Assembly (NCBI GenBank): GCA_900078375.1
Contig: FLQS01000023.1
Coordinates: forward strand, 62,001 to 126,000
Source of the DNA: an uncultured Mycobacterium sp.
GTDB taxonomy: Bacteria > Actinomycetota > Actinomycetes > Mycobacteriales > Mycobacteriaceae
Length of the DNA stretch: 64,000 nt
Direction: 5' to 3'
Positions within the stretch are counted from its first letter, which is position 1. The number at the start of each line of letters is the position of its first letter. The notes under the pieces are model-generated. The model was not told the DNA's origin. It made no database searches and was given only the letters and a program-made list of their open reading frames with translations. A program made the position numbers and the translations under genes. Shown here one piece after another: positions 51,248 to 60,201 of the stretch.

Positions 51248-51663
51248 CCACCTTCGCGCCACACCGCGACACCGTGGAATTCTTCATCGACACCATGCAC
51301 GGCGGCGCAGACAAAGACGCACTATCGGGAATCCTTGCCGAGGACGTGGTGCTGTACAGCCCGCTTGGCGATGAGCCACTCACCGGCCGCGAGGCAGTCG
51401 TTGAAGCCATGCGCGGGGTCGGCGGAACGGCCGACCTCACCTATAAGGAGATCCTCAGCGGAGAGACGCACCACGCCGCGTACTTCCGGCTCCGGATCGA
51501 AGACACCGTGGTCGACGGAATGGATTACATCCTGCTCGACGCGAACGGCAAGATCGCCGAGGTGACCATCTGGTGGCGCCCGTTGCCGTCCGGTGTCCAG
51601 ATGCAGCGGCGCCTTGCGGATGCACTTGGCATGCAGGCCTGGGAACTTCTCACAAACCCCTGA
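51244..51663 (+). CDS. SnoaL/NTF2-like protein
   Basis: 139 residues with the alpha+beta cone fold pattern of the SnoaL-like superfamily: an N-terminal helix FFIDTMHGGADKDALSGILAEDVVLYSPL, GREAVVEAMRG, and C-terminal strands ending VTIWWRPLPSG. Members are polyketide cyclases, isomerases, epoxide hydrolases or ligand-binding proteins, and the pocket residues cannot be assigned from sequence alone. It overlaps the SDR by four bases, so the two probably act on the same compound. Confidence 0.8.
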   Translation: MTTFAPHRDTVEFFIDTMHGGADKDALSGILAEDVVLYSPLGDEPLTGREAVVEAMRGVGGTADLTYKEILSGETHHAAYFRLRIEDTVVDGMDYILLDANGKIAEVTIWWRPLPSGVQMQRRLADALGMQAWELLTNP

Positions 51664-51686
51664 ACCACAACATGATTGGACATTAC

Positions 51687-52310
51687 ATGAGCACCATCAG
51701 CATCATCGGCACAGGGAACATGGCCCGCACCATCGGCACGCTGGCGGTAGCGGGCGGCAGCACCGTCGAGGTCATCGGCCGCGATCAGGCCAAGGCTGCC
51801 GATCTGGCCAAGGATCTCGGCGACAGCGCCACGACCGGAGAGTTTGGCGCCGTCCCGGCCGGTGACATCGTCATCGTGGCCTTGCTGTACGCCGACGTCG
51901 TTCCGGTCGTCGCGCAGTACGGAAATGCCTTGGCGGGCAAGGTCATCGTCGACATCAGCAACCCCTTCAACTCCGCGGCCGACGGGTTGGCCATCCCCGA
52001 TGACACTTCGGTGGCGCGGGAAGTCGCCAAGGTGGCACCGGCCGGCGCCAGTGTGGTGAAGGCATTCAACACGATCTTCGGTGTTGTCCTGGCCCAGGGC
52101 CGGCCGCTGGACGTCTTCATCGCCGGTGACGACGCGCGGGCCAAGGCGGGCGTAGCCGAGTTCGTCGAAAGTCTCAATCTGCGCCCACTGGACGTTGGTG
52201 GTTTGCACATGGCGCACTGGCTGGAAGGAGCGGGGCTGATCATGATGGGCCTCGCCCAACACGGGGTGGGCAACTTCGACTTCGCTCTCGGCGTCACCGT
52301 TTCCGGCTGA
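51687..52310 (+). CDS. NADPH-dependent F420 reductase-like / NAD(P)-binding protein
   Basis: 207 residues from the ATG at 51687. The Rossmann motif IIGTGNMARTIG at about 5-16 and GRD after beta-2 match the F420-dependent NADP oxidoreductase (Fno) family, as do the KVIVDISNPF and VVKAFNTIFG segments. Mycobacterial members often sit beside F420 or TetR-controlled redox genes, though not all bind F420; some are ferric-reductase-like. It is the third gene of the TetR-controlled unit, 23 bases after the SnoaL gene. Confidence 0.85.
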   Translation: MSTISIIGTGNMARTIGTLAVAGGSTVEVIGRDQAKAADLAKDLGDSATTGEFGAVPAGDIVIVALLYADVVPVVAQYGNALAGKVIVDISNPFNSAADGLAIPDDTSVAREVAKVAPAGASVVKAFNTIFGVVLAQGRPLDVFIAGDDARAKAGVAEFVESLNLRPLDVGGLHMAHWLEGAGLIMMGLAQHGVGNFDFALGVTVSG

Positions 52311-52316
52311 GCGCGC

Positions 52317-53288
52317 CTACTCGCGGTGATCTTGGCTCGTGCCATCGGCTCGGTCGCCGATGAACTCCACCCCGGCGCTGATAGCAGGGCGGTGGCGCAG
52401 GACTCGGTAATGGGCCAGTCGGCCGAGCCCCTTTGTGGTCAGGAATTGCGCGCCCTGCCATGACGCGGCCAGTCGCGCACTAGCGGCATACGGGCTATCC
52501 GGGTCGTCGGGGTCGTGAATGAGAAGCAGCGGAGGGTAGTTGGCTCGTCGACCGACCCGGGTCATATTCGTCTCATGCAGCGGCATGGCGATGCGCTTTT
52601 CCAGACGACGGTGTAGGCCCGCGCGGATACGTCGGCCGAAGCCGTGGCGTGCGGCGAACAGGTCCAGATAGAGCGGAAAATCAGCCATGGGAGCGAAGAA
52701 GACCAGGCGTCCTACCGGTGCGCCCGCCGCCGCCGCCAATGCCGTCGCGTTCGCGCCGAGTGAGTGAGCGACCACCGCGTACGCGGGCCCGTGAGCCTCG
52801 ATCATGGCCGCAATCGCGTCGGCACACTCGGTGGCGGTGGTGCGCCCGGGAGCGAGCGCACCTGGATCGGATTCGTTATGGCTGGGTAAGTCGAACGCAA
52901 CGACCCGATACCCGGCCTCCACCAGCGGTTTGACGAACATAGCCAAATGCGGGCGCTGCCCGCCCCAACCGTGCACCAGGTATACCGGCGGCCCCTCGCC
53001 CCATTCCTCACCAGCGACCCGATGCCCGTCCCAATACGCTTCTACCGGCCTGCCTGGCGACACACCCGGCGGCATGCGCAGACTCGACTCGAGAACCGGT
53101 GGGGTGCACCACAACTCGACCGCCCACCGCGATCCCAACCACGGTGCGAACCGCTCAAGCAGCCAAAACCGTCGGCGCACCCGGTCCTCGACCGGGGGAA
53201 GAATTCCAGAGCCGTCGACATCGAGCGGGGGGACCTCACCGACCTGCTCGTGCGCCGACGCCGGTTGAGGTGGTCCTTCAGTCATCAA
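52317..53288 (-). CDS. Alpha/beta hydrolase with serine nucleophile
   Basis: 323 residues. An N-terminal extension of about 95 residues precedes the hydrolase core, with oxyanion motif HGWGG, the elbow AHSLGAN (Ser nucleophile), and the acid in IHDPDDPDSPY. The catalytic His is probably in GLGRLAHYRVLR near the C-terminus. The Ser elbow separates it from the Asp-nucleophile hydrolases at 3-5 kb. It is convergent with the reductase gene (stops 6 bases apart). Substrate unknown; esterase or lipase activity is plausible. Confidence 0.87.
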   Translation of the reverse strand: MMTEGPPQPASAHEQVGEVPPLDVDGSGILPPVEDRVRRRFWLLERFAPWLGSRWAVELWCTPPVLESSLRMPPGVSPGRPVEAYWDGHRVAGEEWGEGPPVYLVHGWGGQRPHLAMFVKPLVEAGYRVVAFDLPSHNESDPGALAPGRTTATECADAIAAMIEAHGPAYAVVAHSLGANATALAAAAGAPVGRLVFFAPMADFPLYLDLFAARHGFGRRIRAGLHRRLEKRIAMPLHETNMTRVGRRANYPPLLLIHDPDDPDSPYAASARLAASWQGAQFLTTKGLGRLAHYRVLRHRPAISAGVEFIGDRADGTSQDHRE

Positions 53289-53320
53289 CCTCGATCGTAG
53301 TCGGGCCTGACAGCGGCCAC

Positions 53321-54709
53321 CTAGCCGGTGAAGCCCTCACCCGCGGTAGAACGGTCGTGGTGGCTGAAGGTCAGCGGGATGTGCCGGCCACGGGCGATCT
53401 TGCTGAGCGCGGCGATCCGCTCGCGCGCGGCCGCACCGCTCTTCTTCCTGCGCTCGCGGATGGGGTTGGACCACGGCAGCCTGTCGGCCACCATGGCGAT
53501 GCCGACGTTGAGTTTGGTGAGGTTCGTGAAGAGGCGCACTCGGCGTTCGAAGTTGTAGCCCAGGGGCTCAAAGAGCGTGCCCGCGACCATGGCCTCGATC
53601 TGCTTGTACCCGAACACGACGCCTGCCGGCGTCAGGGCAATGCTGGCCGTGATCTGGTTGGCGTAGCGGGCGGCCACCTTCTTGACCGGGCCGGGAAGCG
53701 CGTCCGTCAGTGTCGTCAGGTGCAGGGGGCCGGCGATGGCGTCGACGAGTTCGGCACGCCACGGGGATGGGTTGCCACCCCTGGCGAGAACATAATTCAG
53801 CGATTTGATCAGCTCGATGCCGTTTGGCGAGTGGAGCGGTTCTGGGGCTCCCCACAACCGCCCTGAGAAGGAGGAATATTCGGCGAGATCCTCGAGCTGT
53901 TGCGGGGTCAGCTTGCGCCCGAAGGCATGGTCGACGAGTCGTCCGAGCAGCATGCCGCTGCCGAACCCCAGCAACGACGTCACGGGAATCGGTTCGCCGA
54001 ACTTGAGATAGACATCGTCACCCCACTTCCGCCGTAACCCGCGACTGGCCAGTGCGTGCATCAACCGCACGCGCACCACGTCTTGGAATGCATCCGAATG
54101 GCGGTCGAAGATGTCTGGCAGGGTGAATTCTGCGAATACCCGGGCTGTTTCGATGAAGCGGCGCGGGCCGTCGTCTGCGAAGCGGCCTGTGGCGCCGGTG
54201 GCGGCGGAGATGTCGCCGGTCATCGCGGTTTCGTAGAACGCCCATCCGCGGATGATGGTGGTGGCGGAGAACGTGCTCGACATCGCCAGCATCCGGCCTC
54301 GTTCGGCGGCGACGAGATCGAACTGCGCGGGCAGCTGATCCAAATGCTCGAAGAGCTCGACGAACTCTTGCGGGGGATCCTCGAGGGTGTCGATGCCCTG
54401 GGTCAACGCCTGCTCGAACAGTGCGCGGCCCTGCTCATAACCAAGGCGCTCGAACGCTTCGACCGCGCCGATCATGAGTTCGTCGCGCTGCCAGAAGTAG
54501 TCGTCACGGATGCGGGTGAGGTCGCTGGGTTCGAGCTCTTTGTCGATGTCGATCCACTCGCCGAAGATGAACTCGCGCATGTGACGCCACTGGTCGGCGA
54601 ACTGGTCACGACCGGGCGGGATGGGCCGCAACGGCCGGTCGGGATGATCGCGCCGATTGAAGTCGACGTCCTCGAGGAGGATTTCCCGACGCTCACCAGT
54701 CACCGTCAT
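53321..54709 (-). CDS. Oxygenase MpaB / Lcp-like family protein (DUF2236)
   Basis: 462 residues, largely helical. The family signature RVRLMHALASRGL is at about 213-225, with His218 in the position of the conserved RxRLMH motif of MpaB and latex-clearing proteins, which bind heme b. Further conserved blocks are SATTIIRGWAFYET and VARYANQITASIAL. Related mycobacterial proteins are numerous and mostly uncharacterised. No signal peptide is evident. It is 32 bases downstream of the hydrolase on the same strand order, so cotranscription is possible. Confidence 0.85.
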   Translation of the reverse strand: MTVTGERREILLEDVDFNRRDHPDRPLRPIPPGRDQFADQWRHMREFIFGEWIDIDKELEPSDLTRIRDDYFWQRDELMIGAVEAFERLGYEQGRALFEQALTQGIDTLEDPPQEFVELFEHLDQLPAQFDLVAAERGRMLAMSSTFSATTIIRGWAFYETAMTGDISAATGATGRFADDGPRRFIETARVFAEFTLPDIFDRHSDAFQDVVRVRLMHALASRGLRRKWGDDVYLKFGEPIPVTSLLGFGSGMLLGRLVDHAFGRKLTPQQLEDLAEYSSFSGRLWGAPEPLHSPNGIELIKSLNYVLARGGNPSPWRAELVDAIAGPLHLTTLTDALPGPVKKVAARYANQITASIALTPAGVVFGYKQIEAMVAGTLFEPLGYNFERRVRLFTNLTKLNVGIAMVADRLPWSNPIRERRKKSGAAARERIAALSKIARGRHIPLTFSHHDRSTAGEGFTG

Positions 54710-54817
54710 GAAGCGACGCTATCGCGGCTGCGACCATCTGGCAACGCCCGTTGTCAGATGGTGCGGATTATTGCCTCAGCGCCAACCGACCGTAGGTCGC
54801 TACAGTTGAGAAGCGCC

Positions 54818-55288
54818 ATGGCCGTCAAGCGCAGCATCCTCCGAGCGACGGTTGTCCTCACTGTCCTGCTGATGAGCGCGGCCCTTGGATCAGCTACCGG
54901 CATGGCTGCGGAACTCGGCGACTATCGCTGGGAACGTCGTCCACTGCTGGTGTTCGCGCCCGCGCAAAGCGACCCACGGCTCGCCGAGACCCTGAGCCGG
55001 ATTGAGGCCACTCGCTGTGACTTCGCCACCCGCGACATGGTGCTCGGGCAGGTCCTGGCCACGGGCCCCAACACACTCGATGGCCAACCCGTCGACGCCG
55101 AGGAGTCGCTGCGGCTGAGGACGCAGTTCTCGATTGACGCGAGCGCCTTCTCGGTGGTGTTGATCGGCAAAGACGGCGGCGAGAAGCTACGCGTCACCGA
55201 GGTACCGGACCTTCAACAGATCTACGCAGTGATCGATGGTATGCCGATGCGCGGCAACGAGATTCGCGCCAATCCCAGACGGTGTTGA
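54818..55288 (+). CDS. Secreted DUF4174-like protein
   Basis: 156 residues from the ATG at 54818. A signal peptide with a hydrophobic core (ATVVLTVLLMSAALGSA) ends near an AA cleavage site at about 30. The mature part starts with YRWERRPLLVFAPAQSDPRLAE and has the thioredoxin-like pattern of DUF4174: VVLIGKDGGEKLR and a C-terminal IDGMPMRGNE segment, in which the acid-rich end corresponds to a (R/K)xxE motif. There is a single cysteine in the middle and one at the C-terminus. Function is unknown; the family may be peroxiredoxin-like. Confidence 0.8.
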   Translation: MAVKRSILRATVVLTVLLMSAALGSATGMAAELGDYRWERRPLLVFAPAQSDPRLAETLSRIEATRCDFATRDMVLGQVLATGPNTLDGQPVDAEESLRLRTQFSIDASAFSVVLIGKDGGEKLRVTEVPDLQQIYAVIDGMPMRGNEIRANPRRC

Positions 55289-55313
55289 TGTCCGGGGGCC
55301 ACCAGGAAAATTT

Positions 55314-55346
55314 CCAGACACCCACGCACTGAACATCTTCGGCGCT
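55314..55346 (+). repeat. 33-base element also present in the PGRS gene
   Basis: This intergenic stretch matches 45152-45184 in the PGRS-like gene at 31 of 33 positions (differences at positions 7 and 29). In the gene it encodes [11 protein letters not shown]; here the same frame would give PDTHALNIFGA. It is immediately preceded by the palindrome GGAAA-A-TTTCC (55306-55316 region). It probably marks a third relic of the PGRS family. Confidence 0.6.
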
Positions 55347-55404
55347 TGGGAGACGACACCGGACCGCGTCGCAGCACGATCCCTTCCGCGACGGTTGGCC
55401 GCAG

Positions 55405-55836
55405 CTAAGCCTGATCCGGCGAGTAATCCCACGACAGTGTTCTGACGGGCGTCATGCGGATGTAGGCGGCGCCCGGTCTGGGTTCGGTGGGCCAGTCGGA
55501 CTCGGGCACGCCCCGCGCCCGAGCACCTTCCCTCGAGAGCTCAAGTGCTTCGCTTGATTCGCGAACGATACGGGCGAGACCTTGGAGCAGCACTCCCCGG
55601 ATATCGGCCATGGTAGAGCCGTCTTCGAGCAAGACACTCACATGCGGGTTGCTTTCGACGTTGGCAACTTTGCGAGTCCCATCTCGCACACCCATGATGA
55701 TGTCGCGGTCAAGGCGAAAGTATCCAAGGGGTACCGAGTGCGGAAATCCATCCTTGTCGATGGTGCTCAGGACCGCCCAGCCCGGGCGGCCATCCAGATA
55801 GGCCTCAACCTCTTCGTTGGTGAGTTTTCTTGGCAT
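55405..55836 (-). CDS. Pyridoxamine-5'-phosphate oxidase-fold (PPOX/FDOR) protein
   Basis: 143 residues of the split-barrel flavin/F420-binding family: AVLSTIDKDGFPHSVPLGY, then DIIMGVRDGTRKVANVESNPHVSVLLED, the block in which (R/K)K(V/T)xN is typical of F420- or FMN-binding members. The C-terminal RTLSWDYSP is also usual. Proteins of this type in mycobacteria reduce quinones, biliverdin or small aromatics with F420H2 or act as flavin-binding sensors. The cofactor cannot be settled from sequence. Confidence 0.85.
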   Translation of the reverse strand: MPRKLTNEEVEAYLDGRPGWAVLSTIDKDGFPHSVPLGYFRLDRDIIMGVRDGTRKVANVESNPHVSVLLEDGSTMADIRGVLLQGLARIVRESSEALELSREGARARGVPESDWPTEPRPGAAYIRMTPVRTLSWDYSPDQA

Positions 55837-55865
55837 GGCAAGAGTTTAGGCGCCGCGCGGAATCC

Positions 55866-56504
55866 TCAACTTGAGGTGTCGATGTCAGTGACGACGAGTT
55901 TGAACGGCCCTTCCTGCTTGTCGAGGATGTAGATCCCGACCCGGCTGATGGTTGAGGGGTCCAGAGGCGGCGCGGGTACAGGATCGAGGAACATGCCCAC
56001 CGGCTGGAAGGCGCTGACGGGCAGGTCGTAGGTTCGGCGGACGCCGGGGTCGGTCGAGAAGCGCTGGATGTAGGACCAGGGCTGCCCCGTCTCCACCTTC
56101 AACACGTAGGTCTTGCCGTCGCCCAGCGCGCGCACACTCAGCGACGTCGCACCGATCGCCCGGCGCCCGATCTCGGAATCGATCGAACCGCTGGCCGAGG
56201 CGAATCCGCCGTTGTTGTCCAGCGAGATGTTGCCCGAGAACACTAGGCCACCGTCGCCGAATGCGACCGCCGAGGTCGACCGGCCGCCCATGACGGGATC
56301 GTTGACCGTTGTCCAGGCGGCCACCGCGGCGGGATCACTGAGGTCGACGAGAACGGCTGGGGCGCAGGGGCAAGGAGCGGTCGGCGTGGTCGGCGGTTCG
56401 TCCGCCCGAGCGATATGACCGGAACCCCCGCCAGTCACGATCAGTGCTGCCAAGCACGTAATCGCCAGACCAGTCCGCGCCCGCCAACGTTGATCAGTCC
56501 CCAT
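55866..56504 (-). CDS. Secreted CIA30-like (complex I intermediate-associated protein 30) domain protein
   Basis: 212 residues from the ATG at 56504. A signal peptide (TGLAITCLAALIVTGGGSG, cleavage near ARADEP at about 36) is followed by a Pro/Thr linker with CPCAP, then a jelly-roll CIA30-type domain: WTTVNDPVMGGRSTSAVAFGDGGLVFSGNISL and ISRVGIYILDKQEGPFKLVVTDID. Bacterial CIA30 domains are thought to bind carbohydrate, but their role is unknown. A longer N-terminus from 56552 is possible but would bury the signal peptide. Confidence 0.83.
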   Translation of the reverse strand: MGTDQRWRARTGLAITCLAALIVTGGGSGHIARADEPPTTPTAPCPCAPAVLVDLSDPAAVAAWTTVNDPVMGGRSTSAVAFGDGGLVFSGNISLDNNGGFASASGSIDSEIGRRAIGATSLSVRALGDGKTYVLKVETGQPWSYIQRFSTDPGVRRTYDLPVSAFQPVGMFLDPVPAPPLDPSTISRVGIYILDKQEGPFKLVVTDIDTSS

Positions 56505-56569
56505 CACCCCAATGTAGGGGCGTGGTGGGTCATATGGACGACCGTTCTTCACGGACGTGACATCGGGTA

Positions 56570-58225
<1,656 letters not shown>

Positions 58226-58380
58226 CTAGACCCGCCGTTGAATTGCCTCTTTCAACAGGCACCCCCTGCACGCCGTGCTGCCTGTGGTTTCTCTGCGTCA
58301 TGTCAGCGGCGTGAGCACACCTAGGTCTCTGGCGAACGGCGTCGCTTAGTTGGCGACCTGGGAATTCTGCGAGGTCTAGC

Positions 58381-58749
58381 GTGGGCGGAATGGGTTTGTT
58401 CAGTCATGAGGAGTTCCCGGATCCGGCCGACGGCGTTGGTGGCGGTGGGGTTGTTGAGCGAGCTCGGGGTGCTGAGGTGGGCGAGTACGGGGTGGATGAA
58501 CCTGTGGTCGTGGGTCCGGGGTTGCCGCCTGAGGATGGTTCGTGCGGTCAGTTCGCTGTGCAGTTTCACGTGTCTACGTCAATGCTGGTCGGGCTGAAAC
58601 GTATTGCGGATATGCGTGGGGTGAGCGTGCCAGAGGTATGCCGGCAGGTGATCGGCGTGTTTGTTGCCCAGCAGGAGGGTGAGCTGGGCGCATTGCTTGC
58701 TGCCGAGGCCGAGGCGGCTGATTACCGGCCGAGTTTGGGTGAGGCGTAG
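58381..58749 (+). CDS. Small protein with possible ribbon-helix-helix-like C-terminus
   Basis: 122 residues from a GTG start. The first 55 residues are rich in Gly, Glu, Val and Pro with no recognised fold. Residues 60-100 (VQFHVSTSMLVGLKRIADMRGVSVPEVCRQVIGVF) form a strand and two helices of the size and spacing of a ribbon-helix-helix DNA-binding unit, though a basic first strand is lacking. It stops 8-20 bases before a dnaB relic begins, at a junction between unrelated sequences. Such proteins occur in plasmids and prophages. Function unknown. Confidence 0.5.
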   Translation: MGGMGLFSHEEFPDPADGVGGGGVVERARGAEVGEYGVDEPVVVGPGLPPEDGSCGQFAVQFHVSTSMLVGLKRIADMRGVSVPEVCRQVIGVFVAQQEGELGALLAAEAEAADYRPSLGEA

Positions 58750-58769
58750 TCGGGCTGAATCGCCCAACA

Positions 58770-59060
58770 GGTAGTCCAGCGCGATCAGACGCGGCCCCGC
58801 CTTCTGATGCAGCCGTCGAGCCTTGGCGCGGATCTCCATCATCGTCGGGTTCGGTTAATCGTCGAAATCCGAAGGCGCTTCACTGATTTCGCACATGCGG
58901 CGCGCCAGCCGTGTCGCGTCGTCGCATGTCCGCCGGTAAGACCTTCGCCTCCGCCGACAACAATCGCATGACGATCTCGGACTTGCTCATCTCCAGCGAG
59001 AACACGATGCTCGGCAACCGGTGCTTGATCGAGCATGACCGCAAAAGTCCAGTCCCAGTG
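58770..59060 (-). pseudogene. Internal fragment of dnaB (replicative helicase)
   Basis: Read on the minus strand this encodes RSCSIKHRLPSIVFSLEM and MSKSEIVMRLLSAEAKV, followed by a small deletion, then LARRMCEISEAP, a TAA stop where DnaB has DDSPNLT, and TMMEIRAKARRLHQKAG ending at LDYL. The order matches the DnaB RecA-like core. Both ends are missing, one stop and at least one frame change are present, so it is a dead fragment. The C-terminal part closely matches the second dnaB sequence at 63521-64000, which begins at the homologous SEAP position. Confidence 0.85.
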
Positions 59061-59157
59061 TCGAATTGTGCGCCGAAATCATCGCCAGCCCAGCCACGCA
59101 TCGGTGACTCGGCCAACTCGGCGCCGTGATCGCCGACTGACAGACGCGGAGCGGTGG

Positions 59158-59589
59158 TCAGGATGCGGTCAGGCCAAGTTCGCGGAGCCTGTCCTCATGC
59201 TCCGCAAACCAGGCATCTTCCTCCCCCGGCGCGGGCATGATGAGGCCTGCCTCCATCGATACACGGGGGTCGACCTCCTGGATCGACATCAGCAGTTCTC
59301 CGGCGGACTGGCCGGTCTGCGCGGTCCACATCTCGGCAAGGTCACGCAGCATCGCCTGCCGCACGCCAAGCTCGCGGCCCGCGCGTATGTTGCCGACGAT
59401 TATCGAGGTGCGCGACGGCTCCCCCGCGGTGAAGAGGCGGCTGGCGGGAAGGTCCTGGAACAGGACGTTGACGAAGACCGCGGGTGCCCCAGTGTTCGTC
59501 GTATGGATCCTCGTGATCTCGCCGGCGATCCGGCGGCGGAGGTCGTCTGTGAGCAGGTCATTGCGTGCGATCACCTGATAGAGCGGCAT
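59158..59589 (-). CDS. Tautomerase-superfamily protein, cis-3-chloroacrylate dehalogenase-like
   Basis: 143 residues beginning MPLY, so after Met removal Pro1 is the catalytic base/acid of the family. His28 matches cis-CaaD, as do the two Arg at positions 68 and 71 (70 and 73 in cis-CaaD) and the Glu in VSMEAG. The Tyr that cis-CaaD uses near position 103 appears as Ser here. The pattern identifies a cis-CaaD-like or MSAD/Cg10062-type protein, but Tyr loss suggests a different or weaker hydratase/dehalogenase activity. It is divergent from an HxlR regulator with two operator-like repeats between. Confidence 0.85.
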   Translation of the reverse strand: MPLYQVIARNDLLTDDLRRRIAGEITRIHTTNTGAPAVFVNVLFQDLPASRLFTAGEPSRTSIIVGNIRAGRELGVRQAMLRDLAEMWTAQTGQSAGELLMSIQEVDPRVSMEAGLIMPAPGEEDAWFAEHEDRLRELGLTAS

Positions 59590-59622
59590 GGCGTTCTCTC
59601 TTCGTTGGGCCGTGGCGTGAGA

Positions 59623-59671
59623 TTGAGTTCTAATACCGAACTCAACTTACTGAGTTCATTAAACGAACGCA
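59623..59671. promoter_or_regulatory. Tandem palindromic operators between tautomerase and HxlR genes
   Basis: TTGAGTTC-N7-GAACTCAA at 59623-59645 has perfect 8-base arms. A second, TGAGTTC-N7-GAACGCA at 59651-59671, repeats it with one mismatch. The sites are 27 bases apart and sit directly before the HxlR start at 59690, as well as 34 bases from the tautomerase start. HxlR-family proteins usually bind such repeats in their own promoter region and respond to aldehydes or quinones. Confidence 0.6.
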
Positions 59672-59689
59672 ACTGCTAGCCTGGTCGAT

Positions 59690-60151
59690 GTGGCGCAGGA
59701 CGATTTAAAGGATGAGCAGTGCTCGATCGCACGACCGGTCGCGCTGCTCGGGGACCGATGGACGCTCATCTTGTTGCGCCAAGCCTTTACGGGCGTCCGG
59801 CGGTTCGACCAGTTCCAAGCCACGATGGGCCTGTCGCGCGCCGTGCTCGCCCAGCGACTGGCGCAACTGGTAGATGCCGGCATCTTCGAACGCACGGCGT
59901 ACAAGGACGAGCATCGCACCCGCTACGAGTATCGGTTGACCGACAAGGGCATGGACCTCTACCCCATTCTGATGGCGCTACGTACCTGGGGCGACAAGTA
60001 TCTGGCGCCCGACGGTCCGTTCCTGCTGTACCGGCACCGCGACTGCGGTGGACATGCCGAAGTGCTCCACGCGTGCGATCGGTGTGGGTCCGAATTGACC
60101 GCGCGTGACGTCGTCGTCGAGGTAGGGCCCGGGCTGACCGCGTCCAGCTGA
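59690..60151 (+). CDS. HxlR-family transcriptional regulator
   Basis: 153 residues, GTG start. CSIARPVALLGDRWTLILLRQAF is the HxlR signature, with Cys11 the redox- or aldehyde-sensitive position known in some members. The winged helix continues with FDQFQATMGLSRAVLAQRLAQL. Near the C-terminus, HRDCGGHAEVLHACDRCGSEL has four Cys in a CxxxHx..CxxC arrangement that could bind zinc or sense thiol stress; this is longer than the usual HxlR tail. It is divergent from the tautomerase gene and probably regulates it. Confidence 0.88.
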   Translation: MAQDDLKDEQCSIARPVALLGDRWTLILLRQAFTGVRRFDQFQATMGLSRAVLAQRLAQLVDAGIFERTAYKDEHRTRYEYRLTDKGMDLYPILMALRTWGDKYLAPDGPFLLYRHRDCGGHAEVLHACDRCGSELTARDVVVEVGPGLTASS

Positions 60152-60201
60152 GACGCGCGTCGCCGGCAAACATGTTCATCTGCAATGCCTTCGAGTGCGT
60201 C

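Noticed and set aside
54056..54817. A long plus-strand frame running into the DUF4174-like gene
   Set aside because: It is the antisense shadow of the MpaB-family gene; the signal peptide begins at the ATG at 54818.
59035..59679. A 214-codon plus-strand frame across the dnaB relic and the tautomerase gene
   Set aside because: It is opposite to a tautomerase with conserved catalytic residues and has no recognisable domain.
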